DNA from: Clostridia bacterium
GTDB lineage: Bacteria; Bacillota; Clostridia; UBA1381; UBA9506
DNA length: 64,000 nt
Reading direction: 5' to 3'
Assembly (NCBI GenBank): GCA_017416855.1
Contig: JAFQAZ010000021.1
Location: 62,001-126,000 of the forward strand
Shown: in pieces, positions 1 to 7,443 of the stretch
Position numbering within the stretch: position 1 is the stretch's first letter
How the letters are laid out: the number at the start of each line of letters is the position of its first letter
Notes under the pieces: generated by a model
The model's database searches: none
What the model saw: only the letters and a program-made list of their open reading frames with translations
Told to the model about the DNA's origin: nothing
Translations under genes and position numbers: made by a program

Positions 1-428
1 TGGATGTGGTTCTCCCTCACGCACCGGAGAATAAGCCCCGCTATCTGATGGGCGTGGGTACACCGGCAAACATTATTGAAGGTGTTTATCGTGGTATTGA
101 CTTCTTTGACTGCGTGCTTCCTGCCCGTAACGCCCGACACGGCCACCTGTTTACCCGTCACGGTGTGATGAACATAATGAACAAAAAATATGAAACCGAT
201 GCTCTTCCCATCGATCCGGATTGTAACTGCCCCACTTGTCAAAAATACAGCCGTGCCTACGTTCGCCACTTAATGAAAGCAGGTGAAATGCTGGGGATGC
301 GTTTGGCGGTGCTCCATAATTTATACTTCTATAACAACCTGATGACAGAAATCCGCGAGGCTTTAGCCGAAGGCCGTTTTGAGCAGTACCGGGCAGAAAA
401 TGCAGAACGAATGGCAAAGAGAATATAA
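1..428 (+). CDS. tgt: Queuine tRNA-ribosyltransferase, C-terminal part (5' end outside window)
   Basis: This is the last third of tRNA-guanine transglycosylase, which swaps the wobble guanine of GUN-anticodon tRNAs for the queuosine precursor. The frame is open from the window edge, so the gene is truncated only by the window. Visible are the family block RYLMGVGTPANI, the active-site stretch GIDFFDCVLPARNARHG, and the zinc-binding CxCxxC followed by a histidine (CNCPTCQ...VRHL). The stop at 426-428 is followed by a strong hairpin. The family assignment is secure. Whether the enzyme inserts preQ1, as in most bacteria, or salvaged queuine cannot be read from this part. Confidence 0.95.
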   Translation, partial: DVVLPHAPENKPRYLMGVGTPANIIEGVYRGIDFFDCVLPARNARHGHLFTRHGVMNIMNKKYETDALPIDPDCNCPTCQKYSRAYVRHLMKAGEMLGMRLAVLHNLYFYNNLMTEIREALAEGRFEQYRAENAERMAKRI

Positions 429-440
429 ACAAGACAAAAA

Positions 441-468
441 ATACCGTAGTGTTTTCACACTACGGTAT
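441..468. terminator. Bidirectional intrinsic terminator between tgt and fba
   Basis: An 11 bp perfect inverted repeat (arms 441-451 and 458-468, extendable by one pair) has a T-rich stretch on its right and six A residues on its left. It can therefore end tgt on the plus strand and fba on the minus strand. Confidence 0.85.
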
Positions 469-495
469 TTATTTACACTTTTTATTCGGTTAAAC

Positions 496-1431
496 TCACG
501 CTTTGCCGTCGCAACCCAGAACGTTAACCAGTTTTTTCTTAACCAGGTCTTTAATAGCAGCACGAGCAGGAGACAGATACTGTCTGGGGTCAAAGTGTGC
601 CGGATTTTCAGCCATGTACTTACGGATAGAACCGGTCATAGCCAGACGCAGGTCAGAGTCAATATTAATCTTACATACAGCAGATTTAGCAGCTTCACGC
701 AGCATTTCTTCGGGGATACCGATAGCATCGGGCATGTTACCACCGTTAGCGTTAATCATTTCAACGAATTCGGGGATAACGCTGCTGGCACCGTGCAGAA
801 CGATGGGGAAATTCGGCAGACGCTTTTCAACTTCTTTTAAGATATCAAAACGCAGCTGGGGTTTCTGACCGGGTTTGAATTTGTATGCACCATGGCTGGT
901 ACCGATAGCAATTGCTAAAGAGTCAACACCGGTACGGGTAACGAATTCTTCAACTTCAGAAGGACGGGTGTAAGAAGCGTCTTCTTCAGAAACGTTAACA
1001 TCATCTTCAATACCTGCCAGACGACCTAATTCACCTTCAACAACAACACCGCGTTCGTGAGCATATTCAACAACCTTCTTGGTCAGTTCAATGTTGTCTT
1101 CGAAAGAATGATGAGAACCATCGATCATAACGGAGGTGAAACCACCGTCGATACAGGACTTACACAGTTCGAAGCTGTCACCATGGTCTAAGTGCAGACA
1201 GATAGGCAGATCAGTTTCGATTAAAGCAGCTTCAACCAGTTTTACCAAGTAGGTGTGGTTAGCATACTTTCTTGCGCCTGCAGAAACCTGCAGAATCAGG
1301 GGAGCATTTACTTCTTTAGCAGCTTCAGTGATACCCTGAATGATTTCCATGTTGTTTACGTTAAAAGCACCGATAGCATAGCCACCGTCATATGCTTTCT
1401 GGAACATTTCCTTAGATGTTACTAATGCCAT
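496..1431 (-). CDS. fba: Class II fructose-1,6-bisphosphate aldolase
   Basis: This enzyme cleaves fructose 1,6-bisphosphate to glyceraldehyde 3-phosphate and dihydroxyacetone phosphate in glycolysis, and runs the reverse in gluconeogenesis. At 311 residues it is the usual length of the class II, zinc-dependent family. The metal-ligand and substrate motifs are present: HLDHGDSFE near residue 80, EGELGRLAG, GTSHGAYK and VLHGASSV. The start is supported by AAGGAG eight bases upstream of ATG. It is a single gene with its own promoter (1466-1494), and its 3' end shares a bidirectional terminator with tgt. Confidence 0.97.
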   Translation of the reverse strand: MALVTSKEMFQKAYDGGYAIGAFNVNNMEIIQGITEAAKEVNAPLILQVSAGARKYANHTYLVKLVEAALIETDLPICLHLDHGDSFELCKSCIDGGFTSVMIDGSHHSFEDNIELTKKVVEYAHERGVVVEGELGRLAGIEDDVNVSEEDASYTRPSEVEEFVTRTGVDSLAIAIGTSHGAYKFKPGQKPQLRFDILKEVEKRLPNFPIVLHGASSVIPEFVEMINANGGNMPDAIGIPEEMLREAAKSAVCKINIDSDLRLAMTGSIRKYMAENPAHFDPRQYLSPARAAIKDLVKKKLVNVLGCDGKA

Positions 1432-1465
1432 TTATTACAACTCCTTATAATTTTTTTCGAATACT

Positions 1466-1494
1466 ATTGTACCAAAATTAAACGCTAAAATCAA
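1466..1494 (-). promoter_or_regulatory. Vegetative promoter of fba
   Basis: On the minus strand, TTGATT (1489-1494) and TACAAT (1466-1471) are separated by exactly 17 bases, with TGG directly before the -10. It lies about 35 bases upstream of the fba start. Confidence 0.8.
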
Positions 1495-1565
1495 TAGGAA
1501 AATTGAATAAACTGACATTTTTTTCACAAGTTTTTTCAAGCAAAGTAACATGAGGAGCATTTTTT

Positions 1566-2069
1566 TCAAAAAACCTCTTTGAACTCCTCCGGTTTAACAG
1601 AAAAAAGCAATCCCAGAGTAACAAATCCCAGCGCCTCACAAATATCAAGTTCTCCTGCAGGAACACTCACAGAAAATTCCTGTGGATCTAAAAGATTTCC
1701 TTTAAGCGTGACAATAGACCGTTGTAAGCAGCAAAAAAATGAGGTTTCCTCTTCTTCTGTGCAGATACTGGAAGCCGTTACTGTGGAAAGCGGATTCAGA
1801 CCATAAGTAATCAACAGAGAATGATGTGGCCAACTGGAAAACCGTTTATCGGCATTTAAAACTGTTACACACTCCCCTGCACAAGGGGGAGAAACAGGTT
1901 GATCTAACAGCACAACATCCCGCCTTTTCATCTCATTTAAAGGCAAAAACAAATACTCACTCTCTGCTTTTGGAAAACCTTCTGAAAAACTTATCCCTTT
2001 TTCTAAAAGCATTTGTTTCATTAAGTTACTGATTCTGTTTTCTTTTTCCGCAATTGACACTGTTATCAC
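1566..2069 (-). CDS. Conserved clostridial hypothetical protein
   Basis: About 167 residues. The frame stays open further upstream, but AGGAG at 2078-2082 lies eight bases from a GTG at 2067-2069, which I take as the start. There is no signal peptide, membrane segment or catalytic motif I recognise. The middle carries ITYGLNPLSTVTASS, vaguely like the entrance of Mur-ligase C-terminal domains; that resemblance is tentative. It includes SPPCAGEC and paired cysteines (FFCCLQRS). It is divergent from sipL, so a link to sporulation is possible but rests only on position. Confidence 0.6.
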   Translation of the reverse strand: MITVSIAEKENRISNLMKQMLLEKGISFSEGFPKAESEYLFLPLNEMKRRDVVLLDQPVSPPCAGECVTVLNADKRFSSWPHHSLLITYGLNPLSTVTASSICTEEEETSFFCCLQRSIVTLKGNLLDPQEFSVSVPAGELDICEALGFVTLGLLFSVKPEEFKEVF

Positions 2070-2113
2070 AGCCGTCACTCCTATTTTATCTTTTCTCTCT
2101 ATTGTTACAAAAA

Positions 2114-2140
2114 GCATTATTTTTATGCAGCAGGCATAAT
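2114..2140 (+). promoter_or_regulatory. Possible mother-cell (sigma E-like) promoter of sipL
   Basis: GCATTATT (2114-2121) and CATAAT (2135-2140) are separated by 13 bases, roughly resembling the sigma-E pattern (ATATT, then CATAnnnT). I see no good TTGACA/TATAAT pair here, and sipL is known to be made in the mother cell. This is a weak match made by eye. Confidence 0.3.
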
Positions 2141-2198
2141 CGATGGTCTTTTCGAATAGAGTAACTATGAGGAGTTTCATAAAAGGAGGAGCAAAACA

Positions 2199-3755
2199 AT
2201 GCAGATAGATTTTAAAAATGAAACCATGCCCATAAGCGAATTAAAATGGAACCGATCAGTTACCCTGATGGCTGAAGGCGATGTCATTGTTCCGGACATA
2301 AAACCAGACATCCACGAAATTCTGTTGAGCGAAGCCCATCCGGTTATCACCACGCAGAACATCTCCGGCGGCAAGCTGAATCTGCTCGGCATTGCAACGG
2401 TACACATTGTATATCTGCCGGAGCCGGATGGTCTACCCAAATCCATCGAAACCAGATTTGACTTTCAGGAAAGTCTCGAACTACCCGATAATGACCCCAT
2501 GGAAATCAGTGTGAACGCCTCTTTGGAGCATATTGAGTTTTCATTAATTAATTCACGAAAATTAAACATCAAAACAGCAATTTCTGTCAACGCCCAGGGA
2601 TATAAAAAACAAGTGTTGACTTTACTAACTGATGTACATCCGGACTCTCCCTTGAAAATCCGCAAAAAGCACCTCTCTACCTTCCGGATTGTAGCCGACA
2701 CCAAGCGGGACATTCTGATGACTGAATCCTTAGAGGTTCCCTCTGCCAAACCGGATATTGACGAAATCATCCGACTTTCCGTCAAGCCCCGGAAGGGAGA
2801 GTGTAAAATCGGATCAGGTAATATTCTTTTAAAGGGCAGTCTGCTGATTGATACTCTTTATTGCGGTTTAGACGCAGAAGCCGGCGTACAACACATGGAG
2901 CATGAGCTTGCTTTCAGCGAACTTCAGGATGTTGAAGAGCTTGATGAAGATTGTCTTTGCAATGTAACCTACGATGTTAAAAATGTGTATTATACTGTTA
3001 AAGAGGACGCCAATGGCGAAGACCGCATCATTGCTTTAGATGTGATTTTGCAGGCCCGCATCACCGCCTCCAAAACGCAAAGCTCTGAAATGATAGATGA
3101 TTGTTACAGTATCGTCGGTGTGGCACAGCCGCTTATGCAAACAATGCCTTTGGATGAATTGCTGAGTGAAGGCATCAGCCATAAAAGTATAAAGGAAATT
3201 CTTACTGTTCCTGATGGTGTTCCGGCCGCCGGCGCTGTTTATAATCTGCAGTGCAAACCAAAAATCACCGAAGTGAGCATTGCTGATGAAGCCATTACCA
3301 TCCAAGGCAAGCTGGCCGCGTTTGTCTTATACGGTTGCGTCGATTCCGACAAACCAATGTACAGCTTAATCCGTGAATTTGATTTTACCCACACTGTGCC
3401 GGTTGAAGGCATTACCGGCTCAGCTCATTGTGAATGCGGCGTAACAGAACAGGGCGTTAGTTTTACGTTAAACGCCGCTTCTGAAATCGAATTGCGTTGT
3501 GTGCTGGAATTTTATGTTCGTGCTGTTGATCGAAAAGAAATCACATTGCTGACCGGTTGTGATATTGAAGAGGATAATATTCCCACAGACTCCCCCAGTA
3601 TGGTGATTTATTTTGTGCAGAAGGGCGATACCCTTTGGGATATTGCCAAACATTATAAAACGGATTGCGACCGTCTTACCACATTAAATAAGTTAGAAAA
3701 CGCACCGATCTTCCCCGGGCAAAAGATTTTAATCCCCAGACCCGCCCAACCTTGA
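2199..3755 (+). CDS. sipL: SipL-like spore morphogenesis protein (DUF3794 repeats plus C-terminal LysM)
   Basis: 518 residues, essentially the length of Clostridioides difficile SipL, which binds the coat ATPase SpoIVA and is needed for coat assembly around the forespore. Most of the protein consists of repeated DUF3794 (SipL/SPOCS-type) segments, each with a PDI or KPDIxEI-like core (for instance VIVPDIKPDIHEIL near residue 30 and SAKPDIDEIIRL near 185). A single LysM domain closes the protein (YFVQKGDTLWDIAKHYKTD...NKLENAPIFPGQKILIP, about residues 468-514). AGGAGG precedes the ATG. The gene is divergent from the unknown gene 1566-2069, and its stop codon overlaps the next promoter. Confidence 0.88.
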   Translation: MQIDFKNETMPISELKWNRSVTLMAEGDVIVPDIKPDIHEILLSEAHPVITTQNISGGKLNLLGIATVHIVYLPEPDGLPKSIETRFDFQESLELPDNDPMEISVNASLEHIEFSLINSRKLNIKTAISVNAQGYKKQVLTLLTDVHPDSPLKIRKKHLSTFRIVADTKRDILMTESLEVPSAKPDIDEIIRLSVKPRKGECKIGSGNILLKGSLLIDTLYCGLDAEAGVQHMEHELAFSELQDVEELDEDCLCNVTYDVKNVYYTVKEDANGEDRIIALDVILQARITASKTQSSEMIDDCYSIVGVAQPLMQTMPLDELLSEGISHKSIKEILTVPDGVPAAGAVYNLQCKPKITEVSIADEAITIQGKLAAFVLYGCVDSDKPMYSLIREFDFTHTVPVEGITGSAHCECGVTEQGVSFTLNAASEIELRCVLEFYVRAVDRKEITLLTGCDIEEDNIPTDSPSMVIYFVQKGDTLWDIAKHYKTDCDRLTTLNKLENAPIFPGQKILIPRPAQP

Positions 3756-3780
3756 CAAACTGCGCTTCCTTGTGTACAAT
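3752..3780 (+). promoter_or_regulatory. Vegetative promoter overlapping the sipL stop codon
   Basis: TTGACA (3752-3757), a 17-base spacer and TACAAT (3775-3780). The -35 box includes the TGA stop of sipL. It should drive the small DUF6472 gene independently of sporulation. Confidence 0.85.
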
Positions 3781-3814
3781 ATACATAAATGCAACGATAA
3801 GGCGGTTACAGAGT

Positions 3815-3994
3815 ATGACAAACACACCTTGTGAAACCTGTGCAAATTATGTATATGACGAGTTAGCAGACTGCTACTTCTGCACCATCAATTTAGATGA
3901 AGATGAAATGCGGCATTTTTTAATGGGAGCTTCTTTTAACTGCTCTTATTGGCGCAATGGAGATGATTATGCCGTCGTCGCCAAACAAAAATAG
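3815..3994 (+). CDS. Small four-cysteine protein, DUF6472-like
   Basis: 59 residues from ATG 3815; the upstream in-frame extension runs through the promoter and is not real. The pattern is CxxC near the N-terminus (CETCANYVYDE), then C, then LDEDEM, then C near the end (NCSYW), which suggests a small zinc- or cluster-binding fold. This is the layout of the DUF6472 family common in Clostridia, whose function is unknown. It has its own strong promoter and terminator, so it is a one-gene unit expressed in growing cells. Confidence 0.75.
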   Translation: MTNTPCETCANYVYDELADCYFCTINLDEDEMRHFLMGASFNCSYWRNGDDYAVVAKQK

Positions 3995-4004
3995 TTTTGG
4001 TTGG

Positions 4005-4050
4005 TGTATTTAGCGCAGACCGCGGGATGTATTTAGCGCAGATCGTGGGA
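4005..4050 (+). repeat. Tandem duplication of a 23 bp unit
   Basis: Unit 1 (4005-4027) and unit 2 (4028-4050) are adjacent and differ at two positions, both C to T. The unit begins TGTATTTAGCGCAG. It lies between the DUF6472 stop and its terminator and encodes nothing visible. Confidence 0.85.
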
Positions 4051-4074
4051 TGGCTCCCGCTATGAACAAGATAT

Positions 4075-4118
4075 AAAGAGGCTGTAGCAATTGAAATTTC
4101 TTTTGCTATAGTCTCTTT
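4075..4118 (+). terminator. Intrinsic terminator after the DUF6472 gene
   Basis: 16-base arms 4075-4090 and 4103-4118 pair fully if two G-U pairs are allowed, and a run of T follows. It belongs to a hairpin family with core GCTGTAGCAAA that recurs in this window. Confidence 0.85.
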
Positions 4119-4227
4119 TTTGTGCCTTTATAATGAAATCGCTTTTTGATTGTCCTTTTTTGTTTGGTACTGGCAATTTGCGTCCTTTTCCATCATATAG
4201 TTAACTATCTGATGCGGAGGTGCCTTT

Positions 4228-4941
4228 ATGTTTTCTTCTGTTTTTTTATTTATCCTGAACTTATTTCAGCATTTACCCTTTCTCATTTCCTATGTTTCTA
4301 ACAATGCCGGAACCTTTCCGAAGCCATTGTCTGCCAAAGAGGAAGCCGATTGCATTGCTCGGCTGGCCCAAGGAGACGAAGCCGCGCGAAGCAAGCTGAT
4401 CGAACACAATTTGCGTCTTGTGGCACATATCGCTAAAAAATATACACAGGCGCCCGGCGCCGATAATGAGGATTTAATATCCATTGGCACCGTGGGACTG
4501 ATTAAAGCTATCAATTCCTTTGACGGTGAGAAAAACATCCGCCTGGCCACCTATGCCGCCCGTTGTATTGAAAACGAAATTTTAATGTTTATGCGGTCTT
4601 CCAAAAAACTGCAGCAGGAAGTTTCCTTAAATGAGTGCCTTGGGCACGATTCAGACGGCAATGAAATTACCTTTATGGATATTTTAACTGTTGAAGATGA
4701 AGATGTTGCTGAGCTGGCAGACCTGAATATGGATATCCGCAAACTGTATCGCTATATTGAAAACGAACTGACGGACAGAGAGAAAGAAATTCTGCGATTA
4801 CGATACGGCTTAGGCGGAAAAACCATGACGCAGCGAAAAATTGCCAAAAGGCTGGATATCTCCCGTTCCTATGTCTCCCGTATTGAGAAAAAAGCCATCA
4901 ATAAGCTGGCGGCTCAGTTTAAAAACGCCAAAGATTCGTAA
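4228..4941 (+). CDS. sigK: RNA polymerase sporulation sigma factor K (pro-sigma K)
   Basis: 237 residues. This sigma factor directs the last, mother-cell stage of spore formation (coat and cortex). Region 2 is clear (IEHNLRLVAHIAKKY, EDLISIGTVGLIKAI, LATYAARCIENEILMFMR), as is region 4 (LTDREKEILRLRYGL and the helix-turn-helix ISRSYVSRIEKKA). The N-terminus carries a hydrophobic pro-sequence ending FLISYVSNN, aligned with the Bacillus subtilis site where SpoIVFB cleaves, probably near residues 21-22. The gene is continuous, with no skin-type insertion. GGAGG lies before the ATG and a strong terminator follows. Its processing protease is not in the window. Confidence 0.95.
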   Translation: MFSSVFLFILNLFQHLPFLISYVSNNAGTFPKPLSAKEEADCIARLAQGDEAARSKLIEHNLRLVAHIAKKYTQAPGADNEDLISIGTVGLIKAINSFDGEKNIRLATYAARCIENEILMFMRSSKKLQQEVSLNECLGHDSDGNEITFMDILTVEDEDVAELADLNMDIRKLYRYIENELTDREKEILRLRYGLGGKTMTQRKIAKRLDISRSYVSRIEKKAINKLAAQFKNAKDS

Positions 4942-4952
4942 GTAAAAAAAAC

Positions 4953-4982
4953 GCAGGGGTTGATGCTCGTTTCAACCCCTGC
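4953..4982. terminator. Terminator between sigK and degV
   Basis: An 11 bp perfect stem (GCAGGGGTTGA and its complement, arms 4953-4963 and 4972-4982) is flanked by eight A on the left and a T run on the right. It can act in both directions for these convergent genes. Confidence 0.9.
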
Positions 4983-5010
4983 ATTTTTTATATGTATTTC
5001 GCTACTGTCT

Positions 5011-5841
5011 TTATGCTTCATACCCAACCAGCATACCACCTGCTTCAGCATAAAAGCTGCAGAGACCGCGGGTGGTTGCTATGACAACCTTTGCTGATGG
5101 GAAATGGGTGATAATCATTTGTGAAAGTGCTTCGGCGGCCTCTTCGTTCCGGCAGTGATGAATTCTCACCTTACCGCCGAAATAACCGTTTTTAAGCATA
5201 GTATTAAAAACATCTACCAATGCTTTTTTACCGCCCTTTGCCTTGCCAATCACTTCCAAGGTTCCCTCTGCACTAGCCTTACCCACCACGCGAATACCTA
5301 AAATACCAACCAACTTGGCAACTGCAACACTCACTCTGCCGTTATTGGCAAAATTGCGAAGCGACTCAAGAGAAAACACTAAATGTGTGGATTGCTTATA
5401 GGCTTCAATTTCAGTAACAATGTCGTCAAAACCTAAATTCCGGCTAGTGAGTTCGGCCAGTTTTTCAACCAGCAAGGCTACCTCCGGGCCGGCCGAAAGA
5501 GAATCGATGACATATCCCTTTCTCTCCGGATGCTCCTGCAAATATTCTGCCAATGCCATATGAGCAGCATTGTAGCTACCGGATAGACCACTGGTAATGG
5601 CAACACAAAACACACCTTCTGCATCCCCAAAGGCCTCCTTCCACTCCGCCACATTGGGACAAGAGGATTTCGATACGCCCTTATACTGTTTGAGTTCTGC
5701 CAGCATAGCTTCTAAATCCAGATTCTTATCATCTATATATTCTTTCTCATCTGTTATGATTTTTAAGGGCACGCTCTCATAGCGAGCATCAGCCAGCGTC
5801 TGTAAATCTGATGAGGAATCAGAAATAATTGCATATTGCAT
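5011..5841 (-). CDS. DegV family fatty-acid-binding protein
   Basis: 276 residues, the standard DegV length. Relatives (FakB) hold a fatty acid for phosphorylation by the kinase FakA before its use in phospholipid synthesis. Seen here are the N-terminal IISDSSSDL, the SKSSCPNVAEW loop, ITSGLSGSYNAA, the SLSAGPE segment that lines the acyl site, and the LRNFANNGRVS motif. A fakA-like kinase gene is not in this window, so the partner is unknown. It is a single gene with its own promoter and a palindrome that looks like an operator. Confidence 0.9.
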   Translation of the reverse strand: MQYAIISDSSSDLQTLADARYESVPLKIITDEKEYIDDKNLDLEAMLAELKQYKGVSKSSCPNVAEWKEAFGDAEGVFCVAITSGLSGSYNAAHMALAEYLQEHPERKGYVIDSLSAGPEVALLVEKLAELTSRNLGFDDIVTEIEAYKQSTHLVFSLESLRNFANNGRVSVAVAKLVGILGIRVVGKASAEGTLEVIGKAKGGKKALVDVFNTMLKNGYFGGKVRIHHCRNEEAAEALSQMIITHFPSAKVVIATTRGLCSFYAEAGGMLVGYEA

Positions 5842-5876
5842 ATCAATTCTCCTTCTTGGCTTGGATATTATACTAC

Positions 5877-5929
5877 CTAGTTTTCAAAACTACGATAACT
5901 AGTGTATCATTTTTCTTCAATGATGTCAA
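5877..5929 (-). promoter_or_regulatory. degV promoter with overlapping palindromic operator
   Basis: On the minus strand, TTGACA (5924-5929), a 17-base spacer and TACACT (5901-5906). Just downstream, across the expected transcription start, lie two nested palindromes. One is TAGTTTT-C-AAAACTA (5878-5892); the other has outer halves CTAGTT (5877-5882) and AACTAG (5897-5902). The placement fits a repressor site. Confidence 0.7.
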
Positions 5930-5958
5930 TGGATTTCACAAAAAATTCACAAATAAAA

Positions 5959-5998
5959 ACAGACCGCAGCAAAGCGATTTTGCTTTGCTACAGTCTGT
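5959..5998 (-). terminator. Terminator of the GldAFG-like operon
   Basis: 17-base arms 5959-5975 and 5982-5998 pair with wobbles. Read on the minus strand, the hairpin is followed by TTTTTATTT. It lies directly downstream of the last operon gene and shares the GCTGTAGCAAA core. Confidence 0.85.
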
Positions 5999-6012
5999 AA
6001 AAGAATTCTTTT

Positions 6013-7428
6013 TTATTTGTAACGACGTTTTAAGAAAATTGTGAGACCGGCTCCTAAAATAGCCAGCGGTACAACCACAACCAGAATAGCAAACCACATC
6101 CAGAACTGGCCACGGCTGACAATCATACTGCCTGTGGGAAGCTGCTTAATCCGCACGGTTAAAGATGCGTTGCCGCCATTCATCCAGTTGATAGAGTTCA
6201 ACATAATATCTTCATTGGCAAAACGGGTATCCTGCGCCATTTCATTGAAAATATACGATGAGCCGCTCACAACCAACCGACCTGTGAAAATATCATAATC
6301 CACATTGCCGGTTTCGCGGGTTGCTGCAACCAGAATATCAAAGGGACCCTCTGTATCGCCGGCCATCTTCTGCAGTTCACCCTGCTCCATCATCTTTTCA
6401 AGACTTTCTTTTGCATAGGCGCTATCCTGCGTGGAAAGTAAGGTGTCAATGATAACTGTAGCAGGTTTTTCAGGCGAAACCGATAGGCTGTTTGCCGGAC
6501 CGTAACCGGCGCGTTTCTGACTTTCAGTCAGCGGATTGGTAATATCGTGTTCCCCAATCTGTGCAACCATAAACAATTCGTTTTCAACCATATTGTTTAC
6601 ATCTAAAATAACATGGTTGTTACGGATAATTCCCCAGTCCTCTGCTAAGTATTTTTCTAGATTCGGCAGAGCCGGAACACGGGGGTCAAAATAAATCTGC
6701 ACATTGCCGCCCTGAACCAAATATTTATCCAGCTTGGAAATTTCTTCTGTTGCAAAATCCTGCTGCGGGGCATTGATAACAACAACTGTCTTTGTATCCT
6801 CAGGGAATTCCTCTGTTAAAATATCCAGCTGACCGGTCTGATAACCATCCCGCTCAAGCACGCCGGTCATAACTGAAGAAGCAGCTTCACCGTGGCCGGT
6901 CGTGTAAACGATTCTGGATATGTTAACACCATCCACAAAGCTTGCCAGTTTTGCTGATGTCAGACGCTCCACATAACTGAATTGGCCGTATTCCCCAGAA
7001 GTAAAGAACTCCTTTGCATTCACCGTTTCGTGACGGTCACCCTGGCGGATAATCAAAGAATTAACCGAAAGGTATGCAATCTCTTCCATATAAGCCTGAA
7101 CTTCTGCCGGATTTTTAATGACATCCACTTCTCGGATATCAATCTTATCATTTCTCTGTCTATAATTTTCTAACACATTTCTGACCATAGACAACGTTTC
7201 GTTATCTTCTCCCATTGTCAGAATTAAAATTTCTGTAGGCTTATCAATCTGGTCAACAATGTTTAATGATTCTTCTGTTAAAGAAAAAATCTGGTCTTCT
7301 GTAAAATCTATCTCAAGGGCAATTTTACCGTTAAGCGTAATCAAAATGGCGTTTAAAAGCAGCACCACAATAATTGCACCGATAATAAAGGCCTTGGAAT
7401 TCAGTGAATAGCGAAATTTTTTATTCAT
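6013..7428 (-). CDS. GldG-like ABC transporter auxiliary protein
   Basis: 471 residues from the ATG at 7426-7428; an ATG nine bases upstream sits directly on the AAAGG ribosome site and is less likely. There is one membrane helix near the N-terminus (AFIIGAIIVVLLLNAIL) and one at the C-terminus (FWMWFAILVVVVPLAILGAGLTIF, followed by RRYK). Between them is a large extracellular domain of the ABC-type uncharacterised transport system (GldG) family, with VYTTGHGE, a block typical of it. It is the last gene of a three-gene operon with an ABC-2 permease and ATPase. In Bacteroidetes the same trio is linked to gliding; here the role is unknown. Confidence 0.85.
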   Translation of the reverse strand: MNKKFRYSLNSKAFIIGAIIVVLLLNAILITLNGKIALEIDFTEDQIFSLTEESLNIVDQIDKPTEILILTMGEDNETLSMVRNVLENYRQRNDKIDIREVDVIKNPAEVQAYMEEIAYLSVNSLIIRQGDRHETVNAKEFFTSGEYGQFSYVERLTSAKLASFVDGVNISRIVYTTGHGEAASSVMTGVLERDGYQTGQLDILTEEFPEDTKTVVVINAPQQDFATEEISKLDKYLVQGGNVQIYFDPRVPALPNLEKYLAEDWGIIRNNHVILDVNNMVENELFMVAQIGEHDITNPLTESQKRAGYGPANSLSVSPEKPATVIIDTLLSTQDSAYAKESLEKMMEQGELQKMAGDTEGPFDILVAATRETGNVDYDIFTGRLVVSGSSYIFNEMAQDTRFANEDIMLNSINWMNGGNASLTVRIKQLPTGSMIVSRGQFWMWFAILVVVVPLAILGAGLTIFLKRRYK

Positions 7429-7443
7429 CTTTCCCATCCTTTC

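Noticed and set aside
379-868. Plus-strand reading frames of 121-153 codons opposite fba
   Set aside because: They mirror the codon structure of fba on the other strand and have no family features.
4169-4203. Sigma-E/sigma-K promoter for sigK
   Set aside because: CATATAGTTA at 4194-4203 resembles a -10 (CATAnnnTA), but no matching -35 lies at the right distance.
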